Assembly: GCF_003670115.1 (NCBI RefSeq)
Contig: NZ_QQTY01000001.1
Location: forward strand, 620,001-684,000
Origin: Natronorubrum halophilum
GTDB lineage: Archaea > Halobacteriota > Halobacteria > Halobacteriales > Natrialbaceae
DNA length: 64,000 nucleotides
Reading direction: 5' to 3'
Shown in pieces: positions 1 to 7,592 of this stretch. The notes beneath the pieces were generated by a model that made no database searches, had not been told where the DNA came from, and saw nothing but the letters and a program-made list of their open reading frames with translations. How positions within the stretch are numbered: the stretch's first letter is position 1; each line of letters starts with the position of its first letter. A program made the translations under genes and the position numbers.

Positions 1-217
1 AGTCGACGACCTCGCGCACGGCTCTCGTCACCGCAGCAGGCGTCGGACAGCCGCCCGGGCTCACCGGCGTCACGGGGGCGAGGGTCGGCTCCCCGTACTC
101 GAGGATTTCGACGTCCGCAGAGGGCGTGTGTTCCATCAGCTCCGGCGCGGCCCCGGCAGCGCTGATGCCGTCGATCAGCGCCGTCTCGGTCGTCCCCGCG
201 GGAAGGACTACGCGCAT
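1..217 (-). CDS. cobT: CobT, nicotinate-nucleotide phosphoribosyltransferase (5'-partial piece; C-terminus outside window)
   Basis: Only the first 72 residues are inside the window; the gene runs off the left edge. The N-terminus ([20 protein letters not shown], then [13 protein letters not shown] and a [13 protein letters not shown] segment) resembles the archaeal CobT family, which makes the alpha-ribazole 5'-phosphate half of the cobalamin nucleotide loop from nicotinate mononucleotide and a base. The ATG lies 2 bases past the cobY stop on the same strand, so it is the fourth gene of a cbiB-cobS-cobY-cobT operon whose other members act in the same pathway. The family assignment rests on the short N-terminus plus context; the catalytic region cannot be seen. 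Confidence 0.75.
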   Translation of the reverse strand, partial: MRVVLPAGTTETALIDGISAAGAAPELMEHTPSADVEILEYGEPTLAPVTPVSPGGCPTPAAVTRAVREVVD

Positions 218-219
218 CG

Positions 220-807
220 TTAGTGACCCCCTCCGGAGAGCCAGTCGGCCGCGGTACGGGCGTCTTCGCGTCGGTTCACGTTGATCGCGAGTCGTGGATC
301 GTAGCTTTCGTGTATCATGGATTCTGCGGCTGCCGAATCGCCGACGACGTTGACCCCGGTCGGCGCGAGGTGGGCGTCCGGGTCGAGCGTCGCGTCGACG
401 CTCGCGCCGAGTCGGCGCTTGAGCGCGACCGGAACGCAGACGGTCCGCGAGGCGTCGCGCTCGCCGTGGACCGCGAGCACTCGATCGATCACCGGTCCCT
501 CGAGCAGCGGCACGTCGGCCGCGACGGTGAGAATCGGCGTCGCGATTCCGGGCCGCTCGAGGAGCGCCAGCAGATCGGTCACGTAGCCCTCGCCGGCCGT
601 TTCGATGGTAGTCACGCCGTCAGCGAGGTGGGTCCGGGTCTCCGGTGCGTTCGGCGAGACGGCGGCGTACGTCGTTTCGACGGCACTGGCCTCGAGCGCC
701 GCCAGAACGCGATCGACCATCGCCACGCCGGCGATCGGATGGAGCGGTTTTTCGTGGGGGCTCTCGAGGCGAGTCCCCTTCCCGCCGCACATCACAACAG
801 CGTCCAC
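220..807 (-). CDS. cobY: CobY, NTP:adenosylcobinamide-phosphate guanylyltransferase
   Basis: A 195-residue nucleotidyltransferase. The N-terminal signature GGKGTRL (about residues 8-14) followed by EKPLHPIAG is the nucleotide-binding loop of the MobA/GlmU-like fold, and AADVPLL near residue 95 is the usual metal-binding aspartate segment. In archaea CobY replaces bacterial CobU: it transfers GMP to adenosylcobinamide phosphate, giving AdoCbi-GDP, the substrate of CobS. It overlaps the 3' end of cobS by 16 bases and is followed after 2 bases by cobT, so translation is probably coupled. Length fits the archaeal family. A generic NTP transferase is the alternative, but the neighbours make CobY the clear choice. 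Confidence 0.92.
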   Translation of the reverse strand: MDAVVMCGGKGTRLESPHEKPLHPIAGVAMVDRVLAALEASAVETTYAAVSPNAPETRTHLADGVTTIETAGEGYVTDLLALLERPGIATPILTVAADVPLLEGPVIDRVLAVHGERDASRTVCVPVALKRRLGASVDATLDPDAHLAPTGVNVVGDSAAAESMIHESYDPRLAINVNRREDARTAADWLSGGGH

Positions 808-1550
808 GCGATCACCCCCGTGTGGACGCCGACGATGCGGCCGATTTCGTTGGCCGCGCCGAAGACGTCACCGTTGATGCCGCCGAGAGATCGGTTCGCC
901 CAGTACCAGGGAAGGGCGATCCCCCCGACGGCACCGAGGAGGGCGATCGCGGCGATCGGGGTGGGCCACGTAAGTGCGACTGCAGGGAGGGCGACGATGG
1001 CGGGTGCGACGAACGACGCGGGTGCGGACGCGCCGGTGAACTGTCGCCCCACCCCCTCGTGGCTCGCGCGACCGAAACAGGCCATCGCGGCCAGCCCGAG
1101 TTTCGTCCCGACTTCGGCGGCGACCGCGACCGCGACCGCCGCGAGCGCGGGCAGTCCGGCGAGTCCGAGACCGGCGAGGGCGAGCGAGACGACGGTGAGC
1201 GAGACCGCGAGCAGCGCTCCGACGCCGGTCGTCGTGTCTTTGAGAACCTCGCGTCGTCGCTCGAGGTCGCCGTGAACGACGAGCGCGTCGCCGAGATCCG
1301 CAACTCCGTCGAGGTGGTGGATCCCGACCACGGCGTAGACGGCGAGCACGTACCCCAGGGCGACGGTCGGTGTCGGGAGCGTCTCCGTCGCGAGCAGCGG
1401 CAGCGCCGCCAGCGCGCCTGCAACGTAGCCGACGATCGGGAACGCCGTCGGCCTCGAGCGAAGCGCCTCCCAGTCGCCGTCGCGGTAGCTGACGGGAATA
1501 CGCGTCAAGAACCCGATCGCACCGCGGACGGCGCCGACCCAGCCGGCCAT
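792..1550 (-). CDS. cobS: CobS, adenosylcobinamide-GDP ribazoletransferase
   Basis: A 252-residue polytopic membrane protein with about six hydrophobic helices, rich in Ala, Val and Leu. It starts FLTRIPV (about residues 14-20) and carries HHLDGVADLGDAL near residue 77, the conserved acidic Mg-binding segment of cobalamin synthases, then DTTTGVGA. It joins AdoCbi-GDP to alpha-ribazole (phosphate) in the membrane. The chosen ATG overlaps the cbiB stop by one base (TAATG), which supports this start over longer reading. Haloarchaea scavenge corrinoids and need this late branch of the pathway. Assignment is secure. Confidence 0.93.
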   Translation of the reverse strand: MAGWVGAVRGAIGFLTRIPVSYRDGDWEALRSRPTAFPIVGYVAGALAALPLLATETLPTPTVALGYVLAVYAVVGIHHLDGVADLGDALVVHGDLERRREVLKDTTTGVGALLAVSLTVVSLALAGLGLAGLPALAAVAVAVAAEVGTKLGLAAMACFGRASHEGVGRQFTGASAPASFVAPAIVALPAVALTWPTPIAAIALLGAVGGIALPWYWANRSLGGINGDVFGAANEIGRIVGVHTGVIAWTLL

Positions 1551-2620
1551 TACGAGGCCACCTCCGCCGGCCGCCACGCGACCCGCTCGAGGACGGGTTC
1601 CGCAAACGCACCGAACGCCGGGACGACGGCTTCCAGGAGCGCTGCGGTTCCCTCGAGCGCCCTCGCGATCGCCGTCGAACCGGTTGCGAGAACGACGGCG
1701 ACGATGACGGCGACGACCGCGGCCTGTCCGACGACGGTGACGGCTCGCTCGCCGTCCGCGACCGTCGGCAGTTCGGCGTCGACGTTCAGGTCGTAGACGC
1801 CCGGTTTCGTGAGCCGAACCGAGAGCACGCAGGCGAGCGTCGCCATGGGCCATCCGGAGTTGGGCGACGGCGGCTCGCGCGCCCAGGCGTTCGCCCGCTC
1901 GAGTGCGAACGGATCGACTCGGGCGACGGCGATCGCGACCGCCGTAATACGGGCCGGAAGCCACATCACGAGATCGTCGAGGCGCGCGCTCGCGGTCCCG
2001 TGCGGCTTCGACGGGTAACCGAGCATCGAATCGAGCGTGTTGACGCCCTTGACCCACGCCGCGACCGCGGCGGCGGCCGGCAGCGAGAGCGGCGCGAGCA
2101 GGGCAAACGGGAGCAACGTCGCGACCAGTCCATCCGCGAGGTTCTCGCTCGCGCTCTCGACCGCCGCGCTGCGGATCTCGGCCGGCGAAAGCGTCGACGT
2201 ATCACGACCGACGAGACCGCGAACCCGTTCGCGAGCCGTCTCGAGATCCCCCGATCGATCGACGCCGGATTCGTCTCCGCGCTCGGTCGCCGCCACGACC
2301 GTTTCGGTGAGATCGAGCAGCGAGCGCAGACTGGTCGTCACGAAGAGGACGACACCGGCGGCGACCGCAGCGGCGAGCGGGGAAACCTCGCTCAGGGCGA
2401 ACACGAGACCGCCGGCGATGGCCGCTGGAACCAGCGGTGCGAGGATGGCGATTCCGACGCCAGCCAGCCGCTGGCCCCGCTCACTGGTGCCCCACTCCCG
2501 ATCGAGTGTTCCGACGAGGCGGCCGAACCACGCCACCGGATGGAGGGCGTTCGGCGGTTCGCCGATCAGAAGGTCGAGGCTAAACGCCAACCCGAGCAGC
2601 GCGACCGTCGTCAGCACCAC
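1550..2620 (-). CDS. cbiB: CbiB, adenosylcobinamide-phosphate synthase
   Basis: A 356-residue membrane protein reading from a GTG start. It has the family opening LLIGEPPNALHPVAWFGRLVG (about residues 15-35), several transmembrane helices, and the segment AVESASENLADGLVATLL with GYPSKPHGTASARLDD, both typical of CbiB/CobD. The enzyme attaches an aminopropanol phosphate arm to adenosylcobyric acid. The reading frame stays open upstream into the HAD gene, but the residues there have no CbiB-like character; the GTG at 2618-2620 follows a G-rich stretch about 8 bases away that can act as a ribosome binding site. It is the first gene of the cobalamin operon. Confidence 0.9.
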   Translation of the reverse strand: MVLTTVALLGLAFSLDLLIGEPPNALHPVAWFGRLVGTLDREWGTSERGQRLAGVGIAILAPLVPAAIAGGLVFALSEVSPLAAAVAAGVVLFVTTSLRSLLDLTETVVAATERGDESGVDRSGDLETARERVRGLVGRDTSTLSPAEIRSAAVESASENLADGLVATLLPFALLAPLSLPAAAAVAAWVKGVNTLDSMLGYPSKPHGTASARLDDLVMWLPARITAVAIAVARVDPFALERANAWAREPPSPNSGWPMATLACVLSVRLTKPGVYDLNVDAELPTVADGERAVTVVGQAAVVAVIVAVVLATGSTAIARALEGTAALLEAVVPAFGAFAEPVLERVAWRPAEVAS

Positions 2621-2687
2621 GGCCGTCCCCCCAGTCGGCCGCCGTTGAATCGAAATCCGCTCACATTCTCGACAGCCGTCCGTGCGG

Positions 2688-3326
2688 TCATAGCCCCCGT
2701 GTCCTTTCGTACTCTGCCAGTCGGTCTGGAATCGTCTCGAGCGGGTGATCCTCGAGCAGTATGGCGGTCCCACCGACCCCGTCGACGCCGCCGTCGGCTC
2801 GCGGATCGTCGCCGACGTGGACGAGTTCGTCGGGCTCGACCCCGAGTTGGCTCGCGGTGAGTTCGAAGATTTCGGGGGCGGGTTTGCGCCAGCCACAGCC
2901 GACGCTGGTCACGATAGCGTCGAAGTCGTCGCGATCGAACGCGGACCGGACGAGCGTGCGGCCCACCAGTTCGGGCACGCTACAGTTCGAACAGATGGCG
3001 ACCGGCCCCAGGTCGCGAGCGGCGTCGACGGCCTCGACGGCCCCCGGTCTGGTCTCGACTTCCGGATCGAATGCGGCGACGACCGCCCGACGGGCCGCGT
3101 TTTCCTCGTTGCTGACGCCGCGACTCGCCAGCGCGCGCGAGACGTGGGCCGGCAGGGGAACTTCGGCCCCCGCGGGCGCGTCGACGTGCGTCTCGGTGTA
3201 CGCCGTCTCCCAGTCGTCGGGTACGTCGACGTCGCGCTTTGCGAGTTCGGCCGCGACGGCTGCGGCCGGATCAGTCGGTCTGTCGGCGGTCACGAGCGTC
3301 CCGAAGAGGTCGAACGATACTCCCAC
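2688..3326 (-). CDS. HAD-superfamily hydrolase
   Basis: A 212-residue haloacid-dehalogenase-like protein. Motif I is SFDLFGTL (residues 4-11), where the Asp forms the phospho-aspartate; motif II is ICSNCS near residue 120; motif III is the Lys in GWRKPAPEIF; motif IV is HVGDDPRADGGVDG. A helical cap lies between motifs I and II, as in phosphoglycolate-phosphatase-like members. The GTG at 3326 is chosen because the family normally starts just before motif I and a TATA-like GTTAAAG lies about 30 bases upstream, fitting leaderless initiation. It is upstream of cbiB on the same strand with a 67-base gap, so it may be read with the cobalamin genes. The substrate is unknown. Confidence 0.85.
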   Translation of the reverse strand: MGVSFDLFGTLVTADRPTDPAAAVAAELAKRDVDVPDDWETAYTETHVDAPAGAEVPLPAHVSRALASRGVSNEENAARRAVVAAFDPEVETRPGAVEAVDAARDLGPVAICSNCSVPELVGRTLVRSAFDRDDFDAIVTSVGCGWRKPAPEIFELTASQLGVEPDELVHVGDDPRADGGVDGVGGTAILLEDHPLETIPDRLAEYERTRGL

Positions 3327-3489
3327 GGGCGTGAGACTAGCGCAATTCGACTTTAACTTCGCGGTCCGTGTACGCGCGCCGAGATGCCGCCTCGGTAGAC
3401 GGATAACGGAGAGGCACAGACCCTCGAGATACCGAGTACCGGGCGGATGGAAACGGCAGAGAGAAGAGAACGCCCGTCGGGTCGCTCGC

Positions 3490-4101
3490 TCAGGCGAGTC
3501 GGGAGAACGCGAGGTTGCCGGAGATGTTCTTGATGTAGATTTCGACGACGTCGCCCTCTTCGGCACCAGGGACGAAGATCGTGTAGCTCCCCTTCTCGGC
3601 GACACCGTCGCCCTTGCGGCCGGTGCCGGTGATCTCGACGGTGTAGGTCTTACCCTCTTCGACGGCTTCGGTCTGCTGTTGTTGCTGGCTGCTCGTCGAG
3701 CGCTTCGTGACGGGACGGAAGGCACCACACGCGTCACAGCGCAGCATCGGCGTTCGGTCCTCGCGGACGAGGCGGGTGTCTGGCAGGCCACACTCCGAAC
3801 AGAGGACGTACTCGTCGACGTACGCCTCGACGGCGACGTTGAAGTCCCGTTCGGAGAAGGTACCGTTGTACCGGCCACGGCCGTCCTCGAATTTGCCGCT
3901 GGTACCCATCTCCCGCTGGATGAACCGGTGGAGGTGCTCGTCCTCGCGCGAGAGCACGTCGGCGATCTCTCCGAGGTTCGTAAACCGCGTAAACGCGCCG
4001 TCTTTCTGTATCTGGGCGTCGGGAATCTGCAGTCGTTGTTCGTCGCCTCCGATGTCCGGAACCTCCTCCATCGCTCGGTTGAGACTCGATTCGTAATCCA
4101 T
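3490..4101 (-). CDS. Translation initiation factor aIF2 subunit beta with C-terminal TRAM domain
   Basis: A 203-residue protein in three parts. Residues 1-95 form the eIF2-beta/eIF5 fold (FTRFTNLGEIADVL, then HLHRFIQREMGTSG). Residues about 95-135 are a C4 zinc ribbon (CSECG ... CDACG), which contacts aIF2-gamma/tRNA. After a short Ser/Gln linker, residues 145-203 form a TRAM RNA-binding domain (KTYTVEITGTGRKGDGVAEK). The TRAM extension is known in haloarchaeal aIF2-beta. The subunit is part of the heterotrimer that brings Met-tRNAi to the small ribosomal subunit. It appears monocistronic. Confidence 0.95.
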   Translation of the reverse strand: MDYESSLNRAMEEVPDIGGDEQRLQIPDAQIQKDGAFTRFTNLGEIADVLSREDEHLHRFIQREMGTSGKFEDGRGRYNGTFSERDFNVAVEAYVDEYVLCSECGLPDTRLVREDRTPMLRCDACGAFRPVTKRSTSSQQQQQTEAVEEGKTYTVEITGTGRKGDGVAEKGSYTIFVPGAEEGDVVEIYIKNISGNLAFSRLA

Positions 4102-4193
4102 ACCGGAGAGATGGTGACGGGGACGTAAATCCGTTCTGCTATCACGATCCGGGGACGGCGAACCGATCCGCTGACGCCGTACGGATCGCCAGC

Positions 4194-4580
4194 TCAGAGG
4201 GAGTCGCCGCCGCTCTCGCCGAGCGATCCCTGGTTCTCCTCGTCGAGAGCGTCGAGATCACGCTCGGCGTTCGCCTCGTTCGGATTGCCGGCCTCGCCGG
4301 TGATCTCACCGTAGACCGCCTCGCGAACCTCCTCGGGGCTATCGTACTCCTCGTTCGTCAGTCGGTCGAAGACGCTTCCCAGCGACTCCGTCTCGTTGGG
4401 CATGTCGATCGGCTCGCTCCCGTACTCCGAGGCGATCTCCTCGCTCGTAATCGGGTACTCGAGCTCCCCCAAGTGGCGCTCGACATCCTCGAGGATCGAT
4501 TCGGTCGTATCGGCCCGCTGGGATTTCCGTTGCTCGGCGCGATCCTGTGCGCGGTCGCGGCTTGGACCGTCGTCGCTCAT
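4194..4580 (-). CDS. Small acidic haloarchaeal protein (DUF5789-like)
   Basis: A 128-residue, highly acidic protein beginning MSDDGPSRDRAQDRAEQRK. It has no membrane segment or cysteine. The centre (ILEDVERHLGELEYPITSEEIASEYG, then PNETESLGSVFDRL) predicts short helices like a winged-helix or DUF2795/DUF5789-type fold, a family common in haloarchaea and of unknown function; this family call is from memory of its look and not verified. The ATG at 4580 is preferred to an earlier one because the upstream residues are hydrophobic and unlike the family. It lies 92 bases after the aIF2-beta start on the same strand. Confidence 0.72.
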   Translation of the reverse strand: MSDDGPSRDRAQDRAEQRKSQRADTTESILEDVERHLGELEYPITSEEIASEYGSEPIDMPNETESLGSVFDRLTNEEYDSPEEVREAVYGEITGEAGNPNEANAERDLDALDEENQGSLGESGGDSL

Positions 4581-4872
4581 GACCGATGCTATCGCAGGTC
4601 GAAAGAAAAGCGGCCGGCCGGCGATCGCCTGTGTTATCCGCATCGTCCGTCGCCGGCGCTATTCCGATCGCAACTCGAGTTCCGTCTTCGATCGAAAGCG
4701 ACCAGGACGAGGGCAGCGCCACGAAACGCGATCGCACAGCACGATCTGAAGACGGAGAACAGTGGGGCCGAGTGCTGTTCAGTGTTGTTACGATATTCCT
4801 CACAGTGGTGTTGTTACGGCTATCCTCAAAACGGATACTTGTAGACGGTCTTCCGAGAGACAGACGACGACT
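4581..4872. other. Divergent intergenic region
   Basis: About 290 bases between two divergently transcribed small genes. Open frames cross it on both strands but none has a credible start or protein-like composition. The part near 4780-4850 is less GC-rich than its surroundings and probably holds the promoter of the plus-strand 66-residue protein. I see no RNA gene here. Confidence 0.5.
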
Positions 4873-5073
4873 ATGGGCGATAGCGACAAGACGACCCGAA
4901 CAATTGCCGTCTGCGAGGATTGTGGCACACTCTACGCGGCACTCGAGATTTCAAACGAGGAGTTCCGACCGATCGGCCGCCGCGATGGCTGTGAGTGTGG
5001 AAGCACGGATTTCACGCCGGTCGACGATGACCTTTCCGAGCGCTCGCTCGAGGACGACACGGCCACCGACTGA
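4873..5073 (+). CDS. Small zinc-ribbon-like protein
   Basis: A 66-residue acidic protein starting MGDSDKTTRTIAVCEDCGTL. It has one CxxC (CEDC, residues 14-17) and a second Cys pair CECG (about residues 43-46), spaced as in a C4 zinc ribbon. Haloarchaea encode many such one-domain micro-zinc-finger proteins; some affect growth or stress tolerance, but no function can be assigned here. The composition (acidic tail, in-frame codon bias for C/G at third positions) supports coding. An upstream ATG at 4762 in the same frame gives a longer product, but its extra residues are not haloarchaeal in character. Confidence 0.7.
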   Translation: MGDSDKTTRTIAVCEDCGTLYAALEISNEEFRPIGRRDGCECGSTDFTPVDDDLSERSLEDDTATD

Positions 5074-5440
5074 CCCGGCGCAGTTTCGGTCGCTCGGCGA
5101 GTTTCGTATCCGGTGGGACTATCCTTCCGTCAGTTATCCGTTCTCGGCGTGATCGAACGACTACCACTGTCGCTCGAATCGAGCGTTTACGCGAGACACT
5201 CGACGTCGGTGAGTGACGTTCGACACCCAGGGGCGGGAGATTGAAGGCCGGAGTGGTCGAATCCGGAACTGGGCTGGAAAGAACCACCACCTACCGTTCC
5301 AGCCCCATCCGAAAATTGCTTGCAGCGGTATATAATGGTTCTGCCCGGCGCGGAGTTTCGATTCGGTTTCGATGGTCTCCTCGACGTCGGCCGTGATTGT
5401 CTGACGGGCAGCAGACGGGCGTCATTAGACGAACACCCGA
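5074..5440. other. Intergenic region with an orphan TATA-like motif
   Basis: About 370 bases without a convincing gene. It holds a strong TATA-like string at 5329-5338 (GGTATATAAT) with no matching coding start about 26 bases away on either strand, so it could drive a short untranslated RNA or be inactive. The downstream part leads into the promoter of the HalOD1 gene. Confidence 0.4.
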
Positions 5441-5450
5441 TTTTATATAA
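5441..5450 (+). promoter_or_regulatory. TATA box of the HalOD1 gene
   Basis: The AT-rich string TTTTATATAA sits with its centre about 26 bases before the ATG at 5472, the standard archaeal TATA-to-start-site distance. This predicts transcription starting at or next to the A of the ATG, so the mRNA would be leaderless. Confidence 0.6.
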
Positions 5451-5471
5451 CACAATCTGGCAGCGCTGGAT

Positions 5472-5768
5472 ATGGCTCAGGATCAGCCAATCACCCTCGA
5501 CGTTGCACAACGGATCGCCGAACTCGAAGGAGTCCCCCTGGAAGAACTTCAGCCGCCGCTCCACACCGCTATCGATACCGACGCGCTCAATTCGTTCTTC
5601 GAATCATCCGGTTCGGATCGGCTACAACCCGCAATCGAATTTACGCACAAGGGCTACACGATTCAAATCGACCCCAGCGGAGACGTCACGGTCACCGATA
5701 CCGACCCAGTTACCGCGTCCGGGAACTCGAGTTACGGAACGGAGCGCGCCCCGATCGCCAATCGGTAG
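5472..5768 (+). CDS. Stand-alone HalOD1 output-domain protein
   Basis: A 98-residue soluble protein. Residues 8-75 match the layout of haloarchaeal output domain 1: an N-terminal helix (VAQRIAELEGVPLEELQPPL), an acidic segment IDTDALNSFFES, then strands IEFTHKGYTIQIDPSGDVTV. HalOD1 is usually the C-terminal output module of haloarchaeal response regulators or occurs alone, and is thought to relay signals to unknown partners. No receiver domain or kinase gene is next to it. The ATG fits the upstream TATA box, so it is probably leaderless. Confidence 0.8.
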   Translation: MAQDQPITLDVAQRIAELEGVPLEELQPPLHTAIDTDALNSFFESSGSDRLQPAIEFTHKGYTIQIDPSGDVTVTDTDPVTASGNSSYGTERAPIANR

Positions 5769-6356
5769 TCGCGACGGCCACGACGCCGGCCTCGACCGCC
5801 ACCGCTCGCGTCGCCACCGTTGCAGCCTGCTCTCGGCACTGCTCGAGACGGTACTCTCTCGAGGCCGAGCACACCACCGTCCCCGCCGACGCGCAACGAG
5901 ACACTCGATACGCGGTGAGGACAGCAAGTAACTGATCGTCGACGCACCGGAACCCCATCTCACGATCGGCGATGGGCCCGCAGTGTCGGCACGTCGACCG
6001 ATGGCCGACAGCTACGAACGGCTGTCATACAGACCGTCCCACGCGTCGACACCGATCCTCGCGAGCAGGCGGCCGGTTGCAGCCAGAACCGGTTTCACAC
6101 CCGAATCAAGGGTCCAGAACCCGAATCTGAAAAGGGATGTCCGATGGAAACGTAAACATCGCTATTCGCCGTGATCGTTCGGGATTGCCTTTCCGGCGTA
6201 CGACGGATTCTCTCCGCCCGTATGTAGTCCCCGAAGTTCGTTTTCTCCGATTCGAACGCATGAGAGACCCCTCGATCGTTCCGCTCGAGAGTCATGACGT
6301 TCGTGTTCAAATTGAGTCAGATGAATCCCCACTACTCACGTTGTTCGCAGGAGAAG
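5769..6356. other. Long intergenic region before tRNA-Tyr
   Basis: Nearly 590 bases with no gene I can support. Two minus-strand frames (5710-5958 and 6095-6310) have starts and tolerable composition but no recognisable fold, and the first overlaps the HalOD1 gene on the other strand. The last 200 bases are clearly lower in GC. No RNA other than the adjoining tRNA is evident. Confidence 0.45.
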
Positions 6357-6430
6357 TCCGCCCTCCCCGATTTGAACGGGGGGCAAGTCGATCTACAGTC
6401 GACTGCTCTACCAGTCTGAGCTAAGGGCGG
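6357..6430 (-). tRNA. tRNA-Tyr (GTA)
   Basis: A full cloverleaf on the minus strand. The acceptor stem CCGCCCT pairs with AGGGCGG and has the archaeal tRNA-Tyr C1-G72 pair and discriminator A. The D arm is GCTCAGACTGGTAGAGC. The anticodon stem GTCGA/TCGAC encloses CTGTAGA, giving anticodon GTA. The T arm is CCCCG-TTCAAAT-CGGGG. CCA is not encoded and no intron is seen. Confidence 0.96.
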
Positions 6431-6558
6431 TCGCACCTGAACGTAGCCGCTCTGGATAACATAAGGGTTGTTATTCTCGACGAGGAGAGCCGCCTGTCAT
6501 ACACAAAACGGAGAATGATTGATATAGCTGGGATTTGAATAGGAGTAGTAACTCGACC

Positions 6559-7209
6559 ATGAGCAAGATCACGTTCCGCGCCGACGATGATCTCGTCGAG
6601 CAACTCGAGTTGCTCGACATTTCGAAAAGCGAAGCGATGCGGGACGCGCTTCGCTCGTATCTCGCAGCCGATGGCCCTGCTCGAGGAACGCAGGGGGCGG
6701 AACGTGAAGGGACGACGGCAGAGCCGTCGGGAGCGATCGACGAACTGGTTCGCGACCGCGTCGACGAACTGCTCGCGGCTCGACTCGACGAACTCGGTCT
6801 CGAGTCAGGTTCGCGCACACGCGGACGGAGTCGCGGTCGTAGCACTGAAGAGGTGACCGTTACCATCGCACTCGAGGACGACCGTCGGACGGGAGACCGG
6901 TCGGCACGACGTGACGCCGAAAACCGGCGGGATGAGACTCATACGCGCGTGACCGAGGATGGTGAGAAGACACCAGAACCGAGCCGGGCCGACGACCGTG
7001 AATCAGGAGCTGACGAAGCGAGCACGGAGTGCGACCAGTGTGGTGAACACGTCGACGACGAGCACGTGTACTGCCCCAACTGTGGTGAGAAGGCTTCGAG
7101 ACGGCTGTTCTGTGAGTGTGGCGACGAAATTCGATCGGACTGGGCGTTCTGTCCCGGCTGTGGTCGCCGAACACCGGCCGCGGATGTGCTCGGTCAGAAC
7201 AGTCCCTGA
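6559..7209 (+). CDS. cdrL: CdrL-like ribbon-helix-helix and double zinc-ribbon protein
   Basis: A 216-residue protein. Residues 1-40 are a ribbon-helix-helix DNA-binding domain (MSKITFRADDDLVEQLELLD, then SKSEAMRDALRSYL). The middle (about 45-155) is charged and probably disordered. Residues about 160-210 are a double zinc ribbon with CDQCG, CPNCG, CECG and CPGCG pairs. This architecture and the position directly upstream of cdrS and ftsZ2 match CdrL (cell division regulator, long) described in Halobacterium and Haloferax. The ATG at 6559 is chosen over one 24 bases upstream because the domain starts there. A gap of about 200 bases separates it from cdrS, so it probably has its own promoter. 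Confidence 0.85.
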   Translation: MSKITFRADDDLVEQLELLDISKSEAMRDALRSYLAADGPARGTQGAEREGTTAEPSGAIDELVRDRVDELLAARLDELGLESGSRTRGRSRGRSTEEVTVTIALEDDRRTGDRSARRDAENRRDETHTRVTEDGEKTPEPSRADDRESGADEASTECDQCGEHVDDEHVYCPNCGEKASRRLFCECGDEIRSDWAFCPGCGRRTPAADVLGQNSP

Positions 7210-7220
7210 TAAGGACTTGT

Positions 7221-7392
7221 GTAAGACGCAGAGAGTCGTGTCCGACGAAAGGTTTATTGTCTATGCCAGTATTTCACTTAGTCGCGTAAGACGGTCGTCT
7301 TACAACGGTCGGCGAAAGCCGAAAATCGCCCGATGTCGGGCGAATCCGGTGTAAGACACGCCGCGTCTGACAGGGGCGCGCCACCGTCTTAC
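7221..7392 (+). promoter_or_regulatory. Array of GTAAGAC heptamers upstream of cdrS (putative operator)
   Basis: The heptamer GTAAGAC occurs at 7221-7227, 7286-7292 and 7351-7357, and its complement GTCTTAC at 7297-7303 and 7386-7392. The pair at 7286-7303 is a perfect inverted repeat with a 4-base spacer; the three direct copies are each 65 bases apart. A TATA-like TTTATTG lies at about 7252-7258. RHH proteins bind short inverted repeats as dimers, so this is a plausible binding array for CdrS or CdrL. That binding is inferred. Confidence 0.6.
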
Positions 7393-7410
7393 CCTCAAGG
7401 GAATACAACC

Positions 7411-7590
7411 ATGGAGCGTGTGACACTGCGAATTCCGAAACAGCAAATCGATGAGGTAGAGCAGCTGGTCGACTCGGGCGAGTTCCCGAACCGAAGCGAA
7501 GCGATTCGGTCGGCTGTCCGAGAAATGATCAACGAGCAACACGACGGACCAAGCGAACAGTCCGGCAAACGAAACTGGGCCAAGGTATAA
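7411..7590 (+). CDS. cdrS: CdrS, short ribbon-helix-helix cell-division regulator
   Basis: A 59-residue protein that is almost wholly one ribbon-helix-helix domain: strand [10 protein letters not shown] (residues 2-11), helix [14 protein letters not shown], then the [16 protein letters not shown] helix. CdrS is known in Halobacterium salinarum and Haloferax volcanii as a global regulator that controls ftsZ2 and cell division. The stop is 2 bases before the ftsZ2 ATG, so the two are co-transcribed as in other haloarchaea. The ATG at 7411 is chosen because it begins the domain; the frame is open upstream through the operator-like heptamers, which argues against the longer version. Confidence 0.92.
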   Translation: MERVTLRIPKQQIDEVEQLVDSGEFPNRSEAIRSAVREMINEQHDGPSEQSGKRNWAKV

Positions 7591-7592
7591 CG

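Noticed and set aside
2623-2691. A tiny frame whose ATG overlaps the HAD stop and leads to the cbiB start
   Set aside because: Only about two dozen codons, no conserved look; overlap is likely fortuitous, though a coupling leader cannot be excluded.
5710-5958. An 82-codon minus-strand frame after the HalOD1 gene
   Set aside because: It overlaps the HalOD1 gene antisense, its C-terminal part is arginine/serine-rich shadow sequence, and no domain is recognised.
6095-6310. A 71-codon minus-strand frame near tRNA-Tyr
   Set aside because: No promoter at the right distance and no recognised pattern; composition only weakly protein-like.
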